In this document: in pieces, positions 1 through 21,908 of the stretch
How the letters are laid out: the number at the start of each line of letters is the position of its first letter
How positions within the stretch are numbered: position 1 is the stretch's first letter
NCBI GenBank assembly: GCA_029224185.1
Contig: CM055206.1
Span: 12,853,346 to 12,917,345, forward strand
Direction: 5' to 3'
Origin: Karalla daura
Taxonomy: Eukaryota > Chordata > Actinopteri > Chaetodontiformes > Leiognathidae
DNA: 64,000 bases
The notes under the pieces: generated by a model
What the model was told of the DNA's origin: nothing
The model's database searches: none
Seen by the model: only the letters and a program-made list of their open reading frames with translations
Made by a program: the position numbers and the translations under genes

Positions 1-780
1 TTCCTGTAAACGGCCTCTGAGCGAGAGCCTCCGCGGAAGTGTCGGATTTTGAATGAAAAAGCCCGAGCTATGATTTTTTCTGTGGCATTCGGGTTCAGCC
101 CCGCAGCACTGCCATTGTGTGTCCCTGGGTGGGGGCGGGCCGCGCCATTGTACGCCTCTTTGAAGGGGTCGGTTTCGAAACAATACCTTTTTCAACGGAG
201 CTCGTTGGCAATTCCCCGCCGTTTGTTTGCCCGGGCGTCCCTCTTTGATTCTAATCTCGCGCGCAGATCTTCATTCGGTCGAGCGAGGGAGACGCACAGG
301 CACAACGTGTGCGCGCGTTTCATCGCGCTCACATTTTGAGAACCTTTAGACGTTTGCTTTCGAGGGATTATTCGCCTGTTTGCCCTGTGCGGAGCCGCCT
401 GTTGATGGCATGTGTCACGTCGAGCCACAGCAGCTCTTGCTCGACCGCTATCGCTACACGCACCAACCGTGTTTACGTTATCTACAGTTTCACACACCCA
501 CACTCATGTAGTGTGTGAGCTGAATAGACACCTCAGGCGGTCGCTGTCTGCGTCTGCCCACAGTTGTTTCCACGGAGTCGGGAAGTTTGGAGATGGCACG
601 CTCGCTCTCCTCCGAGAGTCAGGGGCCAAGTCAAGCGCTCAGCCAGAGTTTTCCCCCCTCGAGCTCTCCCTCTCCCTCGCCCTCTCCCTCTCTTCGTGTT
701 TGTACAAATGTGTATGTGTGTTCAAATGTTAGTTTGGCCGTCGGCGGTAGATATGTACGCAATTTGTGGAATGAAGAGTG
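1..780. promoter_or_regulatory. CpG-rich orphan segment, possible promoter or CpG island
   Basis: This block is GC- and CpG-rich (for example 255-330 has repeated CGCG and GCGC), while the DNA after about 800 is AT-rich and CpG-poor. It is cut by the window edge. Open frames on both strands look like no known protein. It could be a promoter or untranslated first exon of a gene lying to the left, or a distal promoter for peli2 at 9192. Nothing in the sequence decides between these. A CT-rich tract lies at 655-690. Confidence 0.35.
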
Positions 781-1037
781 AACCAGACAGAAGTTTAGAT
801 AACACTCAGAAACCAATAATTGCAGCATGCGGACCACCTACGGAGAAGCTCAGACAGATGTTGGCAACAAAACCGGCTATTAATGTCATGGTGACTCAAT
901 TTATTATTTAATTTAAGACTAATAGTACTTGATTTCTTTGACATTTAACTCTTTCAAAGCTAGAACAGTTTAACACTGAGTTATGTTGAAAAGTCACTCA
1001 GTCGCTTTATTCTAAGAAGAATTTGGCGAAACTCTCT

Positions 1038-1240
1038 TGGTGACACGGTGGAAGGTCCCCAGATCGAATCCCAGTTAGACTGAGGGCCTCTCTGAGTTTG
1101 CATCTTATCCTCCTTTTCTCCATAAGTACTCCAGTTTCCTCCCCCAGTCCAAAACCATGTATGTTTAGGTTCATTGGAGAGGTTGATTAGGTTGATTGTG
1201 AGTGAATGGTGTGTGTCCTGGGATGGCTTGTGTTATAAAA
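1038..1240 (+). repeat. Degraded teleost dispersed repeat, family A (sense)
   Basis: The order of phrases matches a very common fish interspersed repeat as I remember it: 'gatcgaatcccag', 'gagtttgcat', 'ctccataagtactccagtttcctccc', 'agtccaaaaccatg', 'ggttcattgg', 'gtgagtgaatggt'. Antisense pieces of the same family occur near 10790, 34990 and 37030, and a short sense piece near 19905. The tRNA-like 'gatcgaatccc' hints at a SINE-type origin, but I cannot assign a class. Confidence 0.6.
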
Positions 1241-4200
1241 GTCTTTCACTCCCTTTATTCCAAAAGAAAAGAATAATATAAAGCTTTCTTTCTAAGTTTT
1301 TTATTGTTAAAGAAGTGTTAGATCAAGCCACAGGAGCTTTGAGCAAACCTTGTGAATTATAGCAACTCAGCATCTTTCAAGGTCACACCTAAAGAATCAT
1401 TATATAGTTAATTGAAAAAAACCTGAACATGTAATCTCACGTAAAGTTCATCACCTGCAGACCTGACATTCGTAGTAGATCACAGGCATTCCCTCAGCTG
1501 TTACAACCCTCAACCCACACCGCAGGGGGCTTTCTAACCCAGGACACTGCACCTTTCAGTTGCTATGGGCAACTGCAAAAAAAAAAACAACACTGAGCTC
1601 CTCTTCCTAATACCTATCATTGTTCTTCAGGCCATTCCTTCGCTTTTCAATTCAACAATTATCTGCGATATATATATTGTCTTCGCAGGCTTTTTCTGTC
1701 CTGCAACTGGGGACATGCACAAAGGGATCATGGGAGCAGCCCAGAAAATCTCAGTGTCTCGGTTGTCATGGGGCCCCCGTTTAAACAGCGTCATAAAAGC
1801 AGCGTGCGGGGTGACATTCAGCTTCCAGGCAGTTTGTAAGCTCCTCAGAATCTGTCACACATTGCGTTTCCCTCCGCCTTGGACAATGTGCTAATAATTA
1901 TGGGGAGCCCGAGGCCTGTGTTTGCATTTGGCAGAGTTAGTTGTGCAGAGGGGTGGGATGTGTGCAGCGGCTATGATTCAGACTCAGCACATGTAATTAA
2001 TGGAGGCTGAGGAGTATCGCTTTTTCACATCCTGTCGGAAATGCACGGTTGTGACGGACTCTTCTCTGTTATCGCTGCCTTGAAAAGTGCATAATGAGAG
2101 CAGGTGGTTAAATATTCCGGCACAAAACCGTGAACGAACGTCCTCACACCACTGGTTTGTTACTTTGCTTTGCTTTTTAATTCAGAGAGTTGTGTTGTGT
2201 TGCAGTTGTGTTCAAAACCAAACTTTGGTATAGAAACCTCGAGGGGATTAATTCTACCTCTGTCGCCTCAGCACATAAAACTGATCTGAAATAAATAACA
2301 GGAAGCTGCATGATTTCCCTCTGTAGATAAAAACCTGAACTGAAGAGTAAGCGCTGGTTTGTCACAGGAAGTGACATATGCTGCAACCTTCCTGTGTGAC
2401 ACATGGCACGCGGCGTAGCAGCAGATGGACACACTGAGATAAAAAAAAACTATTAAAAGGGTGGTAGCGAGAACTATGACACCCGTGCCTCTCTGAGTTT
2501 AGCGTAAAAGAGTCGGAGCAGAGCTAAAGTACTGTTATTCTCCAGTAAATTATGTGTCTATTAAGCAGGGCTGTAATTAGCCGGACTGACTCTGTGCCAC
2601 CATACACAGCTCCATACAAGGCTTTAAATATAAGTTTGGCTGAGGGGCGTGGCGTGGCGTTGTTTATGTGTCATCTATTTCTCAGGCACCGCATCCCGAG
2701 TATTAGCAGAACAATCGACAGGTGTGACGACGCTTTCGCTCGTCCTTTCAAACCCACTGATAAAACCTGTGGAAGCCAGGTCAAAGGCTCGCACATTGTG
2801 TAATTATTAATGGTTCTGCTCTGGAGCTCTGTCAGGCCGAACAGGGAGCCAATTACTCTAAATGTCGCGCTGTCTTCGGTGCCTGTTGGCAACCTCCCAC
2901 TTCCACAAACACAGAAATAGAGTCGCCGGTACAACTTTCATCCCTAAATAACACACAACACTGGATCCAAAAATAACCCGCCACGCACAGCCTCCCTCAT
3001 GGGCCCTTATTAATGACCCGTCTGAGGAGCCATCTGCTTTCTTGTAGCAGGCTCTCAGGCCAGACACAGCCCGTGTGCATGTGTGTTCATACATGTGCGA
3101 GTACGACAGGTGCTCTGTGGAGCTCAGTGATTTGTGAAAGGACATCCCAGCTCAGTAGTCAGTACTTCATCTGGGCTGCAGTCGTCCAAGTAAAGGGCCT
3201 GATGATGTACGAGTGCAGTCCCAGATCCCACACTGGGACGTGTCGTATTTCTGCGTAGAGCGTCAATTTATAGTTGTTAAACATTGCTTAAGAAATTAGG
3301 TTGTCAAATGCAAAATCACAAGTGCAAATAATGCCTCCTTGCAGCTCTCTCGCTTTTGTATTTTAAGACAGAGAACGAGTGACAGTTCATTCAAAGTGAA
3401 ACAGTGGAATGCATAAATGGTTTTATCTGACCAAGTGATGGCAAAAGTTGAGTTTGATTCCCATGGGCAGCAGCTTTATTTGATCTCTTTTTCTGTTTGT
3501 GAGTTGGCTCAGAAGTTGCTCCAATGAAGTCCTCAAATTACTTCCCCATCTCCTGCTTCTCACATGATCTCACATCATCTTTTCATGTCTTGTGCAACAG
3601 TTTGCTACATCTAAAAACACCATTATGCGCAATCGAGTATGCACCCAAAATGAGCACATTTTATTGTAGAACTGAAATAAATCTGTGCGTAGCCCTGAGT
3701 GAACTTGCCCATTAAAGTTACCTAAAGTATATATATAACCAACTACTTCATATTATAATGCCACTCAGTTTCAGTGTTTTGCAACAAACCCCCTTGTGTA
3801 TGCAATTAGTTTGCCCTGTAGGGCGCCAAAAACCACTAGTGTGCCTGTTGTGTCCCAGTGCACATAGAGAAAGGGAATATGCTGAGCCATCTGCAGTGTG
3901 GTGTGGCCTATGTAGTCTGCCGCCACATCGACTCTCTCTCACACACACATATGCCCACTAGGCATGTGTGCCTGCCGTTTTTGTTGCATTTCATCATATC
4001 AGGATGACGCTTCGGCACTCCCTTTCGGTGTGCTTTGTATCCAAACGTTGGAGGAGGAGGTTGTTCCTCTCCAGCCCATCTAAGCCGCAACTACAGACAA
4101 CGGATCCGGGGTTGCTGAATGACAGACATACCTTTTCTTTGTTTGCTCTTGTCTCTATGGCAACACTTACAAAGGCTCAGTGGCAGATGGCTGTAGCACC

Positions 4201-5330
4201 TCTAAAGGGCCTTAAACTGAGTATCACTCTCATCTCTTACTTATGATTGTTAAAGCAAATATCTGCTTCCGTCTCCTAAATCAGCGCCAATTGAAAACCC
4301 AGACTGAGGTCATTTGGCCCAGAGGCGTTTTAACGTGACTGGTGCTCTGACGTCCCAAGCGTAAATCACTGACAACAACCCAGAAGCAATCCAGAAGTCA
4401 CATCCGTCATGGAGGAACTCATGCCTGATGCCGTGCAGTATGCAAAACATACTCTTCAGCCAAAAGCACCAGCAATATCTAAGAGTAATGTGTACATAGC
4501 TGTGTCCGAAAAACAGCTTTCAGATTCACTTGCCTTGTGTTTTTAGGGTGGTGATTTATTTGGGCACTTTTCAGATATTTATGTTCTCATTTTGTTGTTA
4601 TTACATCTATACATTATCCTCAGTGAACAAGTGGCAGTTTTGTACATGAGGGGATCTGCTGCTTTTATAACGTGTAGTAGAGCTGCTGCAACGGCAGCAG
4701 CTGCAGCAAGGCTCTACTTTGTCTGGTTCTATATTGTGCATAAGCATTCACTTGCAAATTATCAGTGGCTACTTCTTCTATGTTTCGCTTGACTTGAAAA
4801 GCAGCCTGCCAAGAGCTGCCTAATGATAGCAGAGGTAATGCATTCCACATGTTCACAATTAGACATACAATCTGATCTGTGATTTGTTCACCAAATATGG
4901 TTTTGCGATGACTCGTGTGATGCAACAAGGTTTCATGCTACTACACACAAGTGAACTAAAAATTCCTCTCCAATTTGGCTGGCTAGATCCATTATAATCA
5001 TGTGGTGACATAAATGTCAAAGCAAGCAGCCATAAATGGAGATATTAAATTGTTATGTGCTGCTGACTCACTGATTGAACCACAGTATGGCATTCATTTG
5101 TCAACACTCCTGTGTATTTTCTGAACTGTGAATGGGAACGCCACTCATTAGCATCAGCCAGAGGTGCAAAACAGCTGATACTTCACACTCCTGAGAAAGA
5201 CATCAGTCGCAACTGTTTTTTTTTCTTATCACTTTAACTTTGAGGGGATGAAGGTAAGAGAATGGTAAAACGTTGGAAAAATAGCTTGAAATTTGAGCAA
5301 AAACAACAGGGTCGTTTATGGTTCATACAC
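1241..5330. other. Noncoding stretch, no gene recognised
   Basis: No frame gives a recognisable protein and there is no convincing exon. Blocks at about 1690-2060 and 2590-3190 are free of simple repeats and hold homeodomain-type TAATTA/TAATAATTA words (for example 'gtgctaataattatgg' near 1888), so they could be regulatory. The rest is ordinary AT-rich intergenic DNA. Confidence 0.5.
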
Positions 5331-5335
5331 ATTAC

Positions 5336-5545
5336 GATGTGTACAGTGATACTATGATACAATGCAATACAATATGGTATGTATCATATCTCATATTGTG
5401 TATTGCGGTATTTTTCAAATGGTGTTGCACATATTGCATTATGCGGTACGATACATATCGCGATACACAAGATGCGATGCGATACGTATCGTGAAACGAT
5501 GTGCAATATGATTCACAATACAATGAAAGCAAAAAGCGATGTGGC
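5336..5545. repeat. Degenerate GATAC/GTATC tandem region
   Basis: About 200 bp is dominated by variants of GATAC, GTATC, ATACAAT and CGATACG, including the near-palindromes 'gatacatatcgcgatac' and 'gcgatacgtatcgtg'. The pattern is that of a decayed short tandem or palindromic array. Similar CGATA-rich tracts occur in teleost transposon-derived repeats, but I cannot name the family. Confidence 0.55.
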
Positions 5546-6248
5546 CATTTGTACATCTTTATCAGTTTCTCCTGCCATCATTTGAGCTTTAAGAGGATCA
5601 AGATAAGAGAATGATAAGTTAATGGAAAATATCTGCATGTGTTTTCTTGAAATCTTGGAGCAGGGGTGAAGTTTTTGTCTGTGGTAAAATACAGTTTATA
5701 AGCAAAAGTCAGTGCTGTAATACATCTGCATCTGCCCTGCTAAGTATTCTGGAGTAGGTTGATAAATCCCTCCCACTGTTCTGTTGCTGAAACGCTCCTC
5801 TGGGCTTTTACAGAGCACAACATAATCACTGAACATTTTGCATCAGATACAGTTGATTAAATGACTCGGGGTGGATTTTATCCGGAACCTTCCTTACATT
5901 ATAAATTTCTAGTTTGACGAGACTTAGTAAATAATCCCTACAGCACAAACCATATCCTTGCCCTGCTGCTGTCTGATTATTACGGCCATAAACAAGAAAA
6001 TGAAGGGGACCAATGAGGATTCTTTCTGCATGATGGAGGACGGACATATTTTTTTAGTTTAATGCTGTACTTCAGCCCAAAGAGGACAGAGGCAGCCAGA
6101 GCAAAAAGGAAGTGGAGGAAAGAGATAGAGAGACATAGAAGAACAGAAGAATTGGGAGGAAGACAGACAGAGTGAGGAGGGTGTGACCTTAATCCCAGAG
6201 TGGAAAATAAAGAAAGTCACACTCACACAAGCATGCACACACATGCGT

Positions 6249-6249
<1 letters not shown>

Positions 6250-6314
<65 letters not shown>
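6250..6314. repeat. (CA)n microsatellite
   Basis: About 32 uninterrupted CA units, preceded by imperfect CA/TG-rich sequence. Confidence 0.95.
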
Positions 6315-6316
<2 letters not shown>

Positions 6317-6759
6317 CTGGTCTATCCAGTTTCTACTTTGTATCTCACAAGAAAAGTATGTTGAAGGTTAAACTTCTGATATACACAGTAAAACTGTGCA
6401 GTAATATTTACCCGCGTTAGAGAAATCAGCACTCCACTTGGTTGATTAATTTCTCTGCAGCTGCAGTGAAAAATCCCACCTACAACTCTGGTGCCAAAAA
6501 CGCTGCTACACTGTGTGAAAAGTAAATAGAAACATGCAAATGGAATTCTTTGGAAATCCCTTTTGAGCTACGAACTGCAAAAAGACAATAAAGACAATGA
6601 AGGCAATAAATGGTCACGATCCATGACTTTGTAAACAAAGGCCTATTCTGAATTAAATGACAGTAATACAAGGGCAACAAAAAGAAATTTGTGATGGGAA
6701 ACTTGTGACTTTGTTGTGAGCATTACAAACAGGTTTGTATCATATCTGTGAGAGATGCA

Positions 6760-7040
6760 TCTGCAAAAAGATTTCACCAGATACAATCTCTGATATAACC
6801 AACAAATCTGGAAAAACCTCTGCATGCAAGAGGCAAGGCTGAGAGCTAATATCGAATGTGTCAATAATGAACACTGTGTTCTTTAGGATAACATGGAAAT
6901 GGTCTGTGCTCAAAGTTCAAAAGTCAGCATCTGTGATGGTATGGGCGTGTGTTAGTGCCAGCAGTATGGGAACTTGCACATCAGCACTGTTAATGCTGAA
7001 AATCCATCTTTCAGTCGTCTTATTGCAAACAGAAAAAGTC
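6760..7040 (+). mobile_element. Tc1/mariner-type DNA transposon relic, internally deleted
   Basis: Two blocks match a high-copy fish Tc1-like transposase gene. The first (about 6800-6855) corresponds to the N-terminal part ('ctctgcatgcaagaggcaaggctga'). The second (about 6908-7000) corresponds to the catalytic-core region ('aaagttcaaaagtcagcatctgtgatggtatggg'), whose translation contains VQKSASVMVWACVSA. The sequence between these blocks in an intact element is missing and both ends are eroded, so this is an inactive remnant. Class is assigned from memory of the family and was not checked by search. The element may begin further left, near 6610. Confidence 0.75.
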
Positions 7041-8880
7041 CCATCCTGTTCTGTACATGTTACAACAGTAAGTCTTTGTAGTAGGTAAATACAGGTTTTA
7101 GACTGACCCGCCTGCACAGTTTAAAACATTATGAAACACACACACACTGTTATTGACACAGTTAACTTTTGTGCACCTGAAGTCATATTGAGCAAAAACA
7201 GGACAGCGTAGGCAGTATGCAGCTGCCACTCTGATCACCAGTGTTTCATGTTTCAGGTTGGAAGTGATATCTACATTTTTAAAAAAGTACTTCAAACCTC
7301 AGGGTGTGGTTGTTTGATTCATCTTGAGTGCTCTAGTCATACATGAGTCATCTGTTGTCTCCCTGTAGTTGCAATAAGGCAGGCTATGAGCATTTCCATT
7401 TTGACATTGCTGCCATATCTGGGAGGGAATATGTGAACATTTGCACAAGCAAATGTTACAACGACGCTGACATACTTCTAAGAGGGGGCCAGCATTGTGA
7501 TAGGCCGCAGATCAACCTGCAATATACTACATGGTGCCTGTACCTTAGGTTGTGTGCAAGCCACTACATGTACTTCCACCCCTCCTGAGCACAAACCAGG
7601 CTACTGTCCCGGTTGAAGGCAGCCGTGACGTGGTGGAGACCGAGCAGATTCTGTTACTGACACCGCAGCTCTGTGCTCTGGCCAAAAAAGCCTGCAGCAA
7701 AGGCTTTGGCTTTCTGTCTCATCAAATAACAATGAACACGAAGAAGTATTGCACGTCAAAAATGTGCCAGGTATGTGACAAGCCAGCAGTGTGACCCAAC
7801 TGTAAGTCTCCATCGTATTCAATGATTCAGTCATTCATTCATGCCATTGTAAACAAGCAAAGACAGGATCTTTTAGACTGAGGTGTGCTCGTTGATCCAA
7901 ACACTGAAGAGTCTAGAAAATGAATGCATAGTACAAATACTGACTATCACATTATAACAAAAACTAAAATCCCTTACCTCAAACAAGAAGAAAAAGGTAC
8001 AGGTATGGAAAATAGAGTGGAAAACAAGTGAAGGTAACTAAATTGTTGAAAACAAAACAAGACACGTTCATACATACAGAAAGCATTAATGTTTGGCTGT
8101 ATTACAGAAAAAGACGTGGTAAACTCCAACACTGTGCATGTAGTAGAATATATTAATGACCAATGCATATATGAGATTTATGTTTAAACATAAAGGTTAG
8201 TAAAATAGCTACACTTGACTGCCTCCATGGAGTGGAAAAGTTGCTGAGCAACTGCAATGCACTGCCCTCATGTGGTCGCAGCACAACAACTACATAGACA
8301 CGACTCTTTGTGTCTGTGTGTGTGAGATGTCAAGTGATGGAGAGAGAGAGAGAGTGGGGAAGAGAAAGGGAAAGTGTGGGCTCGAGTCGACCTATATCTG
8401 TCTCCCAGTTCCCACTTGGGAACCCATACAGCAGGGGAAAGGTGTCTGGTCTAGGGCTCAATGGTGACCCACATCCTCGTTTACACCACACCCCCCTCCC
8501 CCTGGAGCATCTCATTACGTCAGACTCCATAATCACCCACCAGATCGGAGATATATACCTCCATGCATAACATTCAAAGATGTAGTCTTCACTTTAAATG
8601 TGTCGGCGCACCTCTACGTGCCAGGGGGATGTGGATGTCGAAACGCCTCGTTTTATTCTGTCAGTGGGAGCAGGAGTCTCATCACGGTTGCGCCTATTGT
8701 ATTTTATGAGGGGGGATCCTTTTGGGGGATACTTTGTGTATTTTTATTGTGACTTTATTTCTAATATCCGACTGTAGAAATGTATTACTAGTACATATTA
8801 AACGAAATAAATTATATCTATCTTTGTGAGGGTAATACCGTTGGTTACATTGAGATGCGTTTTCAATGAATGTACACCTG
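7041..8880. other. Noncoding stretch, no gene recognised
   Basis: Open frames at 7343-7588 and 7552-7794 resemble no family I know. A short (GA)n tract lies at 8338-8356. The rest is unremarkable. Confidence 0.45.
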
Positions 8881-9191
8881 TGCGAGTTGGTATGACCCAC
8901 TCTCTGCCGTTAGCCGTTGTTGTACCCGATGCTACTGAACAGATATGATGAGATACTAACTAGCATCACGCCGGCGTTAAAGCCTCGAAAAGATGCTCAT
9001 TCGGGGGATTAAAACGATAAAACAAACCAGGAAAAGTCCGGAAAAACTTTACCCAACTGTGGCCAAACTTTGATAGGCTACGACGCAAATCACTTCCCCG
9101 CACTTTCGAGTGTGTTAGCATTGTTTTATTCTCCCAGCACTTTGCCGTTTGGACGCGTTTTTTCCTTCTTCTTCTGGATCAGCCCAGTCTG
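8881..9191 (+). promoter_or_regulatory. Presumed peli2 promoter and 5' UTR
   Basis: CpG frequency rises in the 300 bp before the peli2 start (for example 'cacgccggcg' and 'ggacgcg'). No clear TATA box is seen. The stretch just before the start is pyrimidine-rich (9160-9176). The transcription start is not determinable from sequence alone. Confidence 0.45.
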
Positions 9192-17855
<8,664 letters not shown>

Positions 17856-17946
17856 ACCCCCCCACCACCACCCCCTCAGCAGACCACTACCACAGTACGC
17901 AGGAGGAGGCCTCGGCCTCAGCCCTGTCCTCGACCCCTCATCGCTC

Positions 17947-17980
17947 TGTGTGTGTGTGTGTGTGTGCGCGTGTGTGTGTG
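17947..17980. repeat. (TG)n with CGCG interruption in peli2 3' UTR
   Basis: TG repeat interrupted by GCGCG at about 17966-17971, about 90 bp after the stop codon. Confidence 0.9.
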
Positions 17981-18309
17981 AGTAGGTTATTGACGTGTGA
18001 AGCTTGTGTGTTCTGTACACATTCTGAGCGTGTAACAAAAACTTTGGCCCAGGGCGGCTCAAGGCCGAGAAGTCCTCCCCCTTGGTCATCCTTCAGTGCG
18101 TTTTGATCAGAGGTGAATTGATGGAGGGGGGTGAAAACAAAACAAGGATGCTGTCATGTAGACAGTTTACTGTAGTCTACCATCATGGAGCAGTCTGCAG
18201 TGTTTCATTCCAACCAAACTCCACCTGAGCTGATTTCACAGGAAGGAAAGTTGTCGATGCCTGTTTCACAAAGGCCTCATCCTCATCTCGGCGATATTTT
18301 TTTTGTGTC

Positions 18310-18480
18310 GTTTTGTCTAAAGAAACCAGGAAATATTTACATTAAGAAGCCAAGATCAGAAAATGTACGGCTTAATTTCTTTTAAGTCCTTCTGAATTTG
18401 TTTCGTGCTGAAATCAACTCGTCAGTTCTTTCAATAGGTGATCATTATTTTGTTAGTTGATTTGTTGTTGCGGCTCTACT
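18310..18480 (+). repeat. Dispersed teleost repeat, family B, in peli2 3' UTR
   Basis: Contains 'aaagaaaccaggaaatatttac', 'attaagaagcc' and ends 'ttagttgatttgttgttgcggctcta', the complementary orientation of the copy at 16972-17150. Confidence 0.65.
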
Positions 18481-19904
18481 TTAAACCCCAACCTGCACAG
18501 GAGCTCAAACGATGCTGCTTGACCCATTCCAGTATTCTCAGACCCGGCTCCTTCCTAATAATGTACTGTAACGTCTCGCTGAACCAACAGATGGAAATGC
18601 CTCTGTTTCACAAGCCATGTACCAACGTCGCTTTTTGCACATAAAATGAAAGGAATGGCCTTCTTCTTCTCTGCTTAGCCCGCCTGCGGTGTGCGACACG
18701 TCCGCGGCGTCCATGTGTCCTTAAACCGGGTGAAACGCCACCTCTTGCACTTCCAGGCCTGATATGCGACCACCTCCTCAGTTTTCTAAAGCATGTTTCC
18801 TTTAATTGTGAAATGCTGCCACTCTGTGACTCTGATCACCAAATGTACTCTCTACCCACCGCAAAAACAAAAAACGCCGCCCTCACCTCCGGAGGTGAGA
18901 CCAGAGGCGTGCGTGTGCCTCTATCCAGCGTTTCAGCTTCTGAGTGAGTCATGATGGGAAACGTGTCCAGCACAGTTCAGATCAGGCTGTTTTTCTGAGT
19001 ATATGCAGGTTTTTTTTTTTTTTTTATCTGTGGTCCTCATGTATCCTTTTAGTGGGAAATCTATGCAGAGAGGCCCCATAATTGAGTCCCCTCATGTATT
19101 ATTAGGGTGGAATGAAATTCTGCAGACTCTTTGATTTATCTTGAAGCACCCGGGGGAAGACGACACGCTGTGTCCCTCCTCACACACACACACACACATA
19201 CACACCAAAAGGCTTCACCTGGTCACACCACGCACCCACCAAGGATGAGCAAGGGGGGGAGGGGGAGGGGTTAACCGGCTACAATCCACTTCATAACTCT
19301 CTACAGCAATAACGGCACTCCCCAGATAAGCTAGATGTTGTGCTATGTTTAGCCAAGTGTTGCGGTCACTACAAAACGTGGTTGAGATGGTTTCCGGGCT
19401 AAAGGCTCAACCAGAGGTGTGTTCAGACGTCACAAGCCAAGCATTAACCCGAGCACCTTCACAGATTCATCTTTCAGTGCTGAAGGTGGAGAAAGTCCAG
19501 GACAGACTTATGAAGAAGTACTTTTTTTCCACTCCATTTTAACAATGTAAACAGGGTAGAATATTTTAGTAGTTATTGTAACATGTACAATGAAGTTTTA
19601 AAAATGGCAGAAACGTAGAAATCATGCATTCACACAGAAATGGCAATCTGTTTTTACAGGATGAATCATCTATTTCACTAATAGAATAGAACCTCAGTTG
19701 AAATCTGATGTTTATTAATAATGCATTGTAATTCATTGGTTATCAGCCACCTAGCATATCATCAGATTGTTCACCTGATATTGAATCATGGGCTATATTC
19801 CTCCTCTAGAAAGTAGCAGGAAGTGCTTGAAAAGATGCAGACCCTGAACTGGCACACAGCTGCTGATACAAGACCAGAGAGGGGTCCAGAAACAAGCGTG
19901 TTTA

Positions 19905-19962
19905 GGTCATTTGGAGACTCTGAATTGCCCCCAAGTGTAAAGTGAGAGTGCATGCCCCACAG
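19905..19962 (+). repeat. Short family A repeat fragment
   Basis: The phrase 'ggagactctgaattgcccccaagtgtaaagtgagagtgcat' matches the segment that normally follows the end of the 1038-1240 copy. Confidence 0.4.
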
Positions 19963-21902
19963 ATACCAGATACATAGAAGCTGTGGGAGAAAGAGCATCG
20001 CTGTACATTTGAACACACTTCTGGTTGCAGAGTCAAGCTAAACAGGGTCCATGTTGGTGTATGACGGCGTGTCAAAAAGGTTTGACCTTGTATAACCTCA
20101 AAAGAAGATGTTTTTTTGTTTCAAAGAAAACTATTTTGTTAGGAAATCTGGGGGTTGGGTTGGGCGGGGGCGGGAGCGGGGTTTACTCTGGGATGGGGGG
20201 GTCGGGCGGGATCTTTTAGATGTTCAGTGTTAAAAGAGAAAACAAAAAAGCAAAGCGAGAACTATTTTTCTAACTGATGATTGGTTTTAGTTGACTGTTG
20301 TTACTCAGTGTAAGCAAAACTCCAACTGTATGTTTCCGAGTATTATCGTGTGGTAGATCTAGGAGAGCTTGTGAGTGAGAAAACGTTGCCAACACTGTGT
20401 CCCAACAAACACACACTTCACACAACTGCTACCGTTGGAAAATAACATTGCCCAGACAATGAATGTAGCCAAATACTCGGGCTATGTTTAGCCTTCCCTG
20501 GTGCTCATATTGAATGGTCTATATTGTGATACTATTTTTGTAACCGAATATTATGGTGTAGCTTGGTGAACTAGCTTGGAAAACGTCAGATGGTTTCAAT
20601 AATAGCCTCAAGTGTGGAAGACGTATAATTGATAATACACACTCACACGGGAATTGTGTCTAGCTTGCATGTGCTGAACGTACACATACAGTATGTACAC
20701 TACACACACACACACTTACTGGAAACTTTGCACGGTTGACAGGCGACCTGTCACTCATGCTCAGAGCATTTTCTTCCTCTTTTGTTTTGTTGCTGCCGCA
20801 GACGAAGATGTCTTCCGAGTGCTGGGCTGTGAAAACTGCAGCTTTTCCTTCTTTCTTCTATTTTTTTAATGTGGAAGACCTCTCCAAAAGTAACAAACAA
20901 AAAAAAAAAAATCCTCATACTTGATCGATGCGTAACGTTTGTGAATGAGACCTATCCAGTCCCACTTTGTTACTACTATGCTAATGTTTTCCACCAAACT
21001 CCCACGTCTACGCCGGGCTCCTTCTCGCCCCTCGGGCGCCACCGAGCCGTGGGAAGTCCAGCTCACGAGAGGAAACCCGGCACAGCGTGGCGGATACTCG
21101 ACGCAGCGTTGAGACTTACTGTAGCTCAGGATTAGCAGGTTTCAGATTGACAGCTGGCGGGGAGACGCTCTCCAGCCGCAGAGACGAGGCTGAGGACGTC
21201 CAGAGGCGTGACTTCACGTCCCGGCCGGGTCCCACAGTAGGATATAGGTCAGCGCAGGTCTAGGATCAGTCACAATACGGGTCAATAATGAAAAGTGTTC
21301 TGGCGAAGCTGGAAACATCTCGGTCACTAAACACGCCAAAATCCAGTGAATTCAGCTTGTAAAGGTATTATGTACAATGATCAGTGTAACGCCATTGGCA
21401 TGTGGATGGAAGAACCGTTGCAGCACCTTCATATTGGCTTCTAGTTTATGACCTGATGTATTTATTTTATCCTGGTTTTCTTTCTCTTTCCCTTCGTTTG
21501 AGCCCGCCTTGGATTATAGATAACCATATGCAATTTCCTTTCCTTCTGTTTTGTTTTAGTCGTTAGTCCTTCAAAGACAGTATTATCATGTGGCATCAGG
21601 TTGTTTAGTGCCACCAATAACATCCTTAGCTCTTCCTTAACTTTGTCCTTTTTTTTATTATTATTATTTTTATTATATTTATCAATCGACCTTTTTGTTC
21701 CAGATGGCAAAACCTCAACTTATGAACTCATCCTCCTGTGGGTGAGTGAGTAGCTGACACGTATTTACACAGCGCAAAAACCTCACAGTCAATAATGCAT
21801 TCCTTTAAGATACATCTGTGTTTCTGTACAGCTATTTTGTATTATTTTATATCATATTCTTCTGTAATCGTCCGGTGCACAGACAATCGCTATACACATG
21901 TC

Positions 21903-21908
21903 AATAAA
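21903..21908 (+). terminator. Candidate poly(A) signal of peli2
   Basis: AATAAA is followed within 60 bp by T-rich sequence ('tgctcttttctcattttttt'). It is about 4.05 kb after the stop codon. Confidence 0.55.

Noticed and set aside
7343..7794. Two overlapping frames with several Cys residues, considered as a zinc-finger or transposase relic
   Set aside because: The Cys spacing fits no zinc-binding family and no motif could be recognised.
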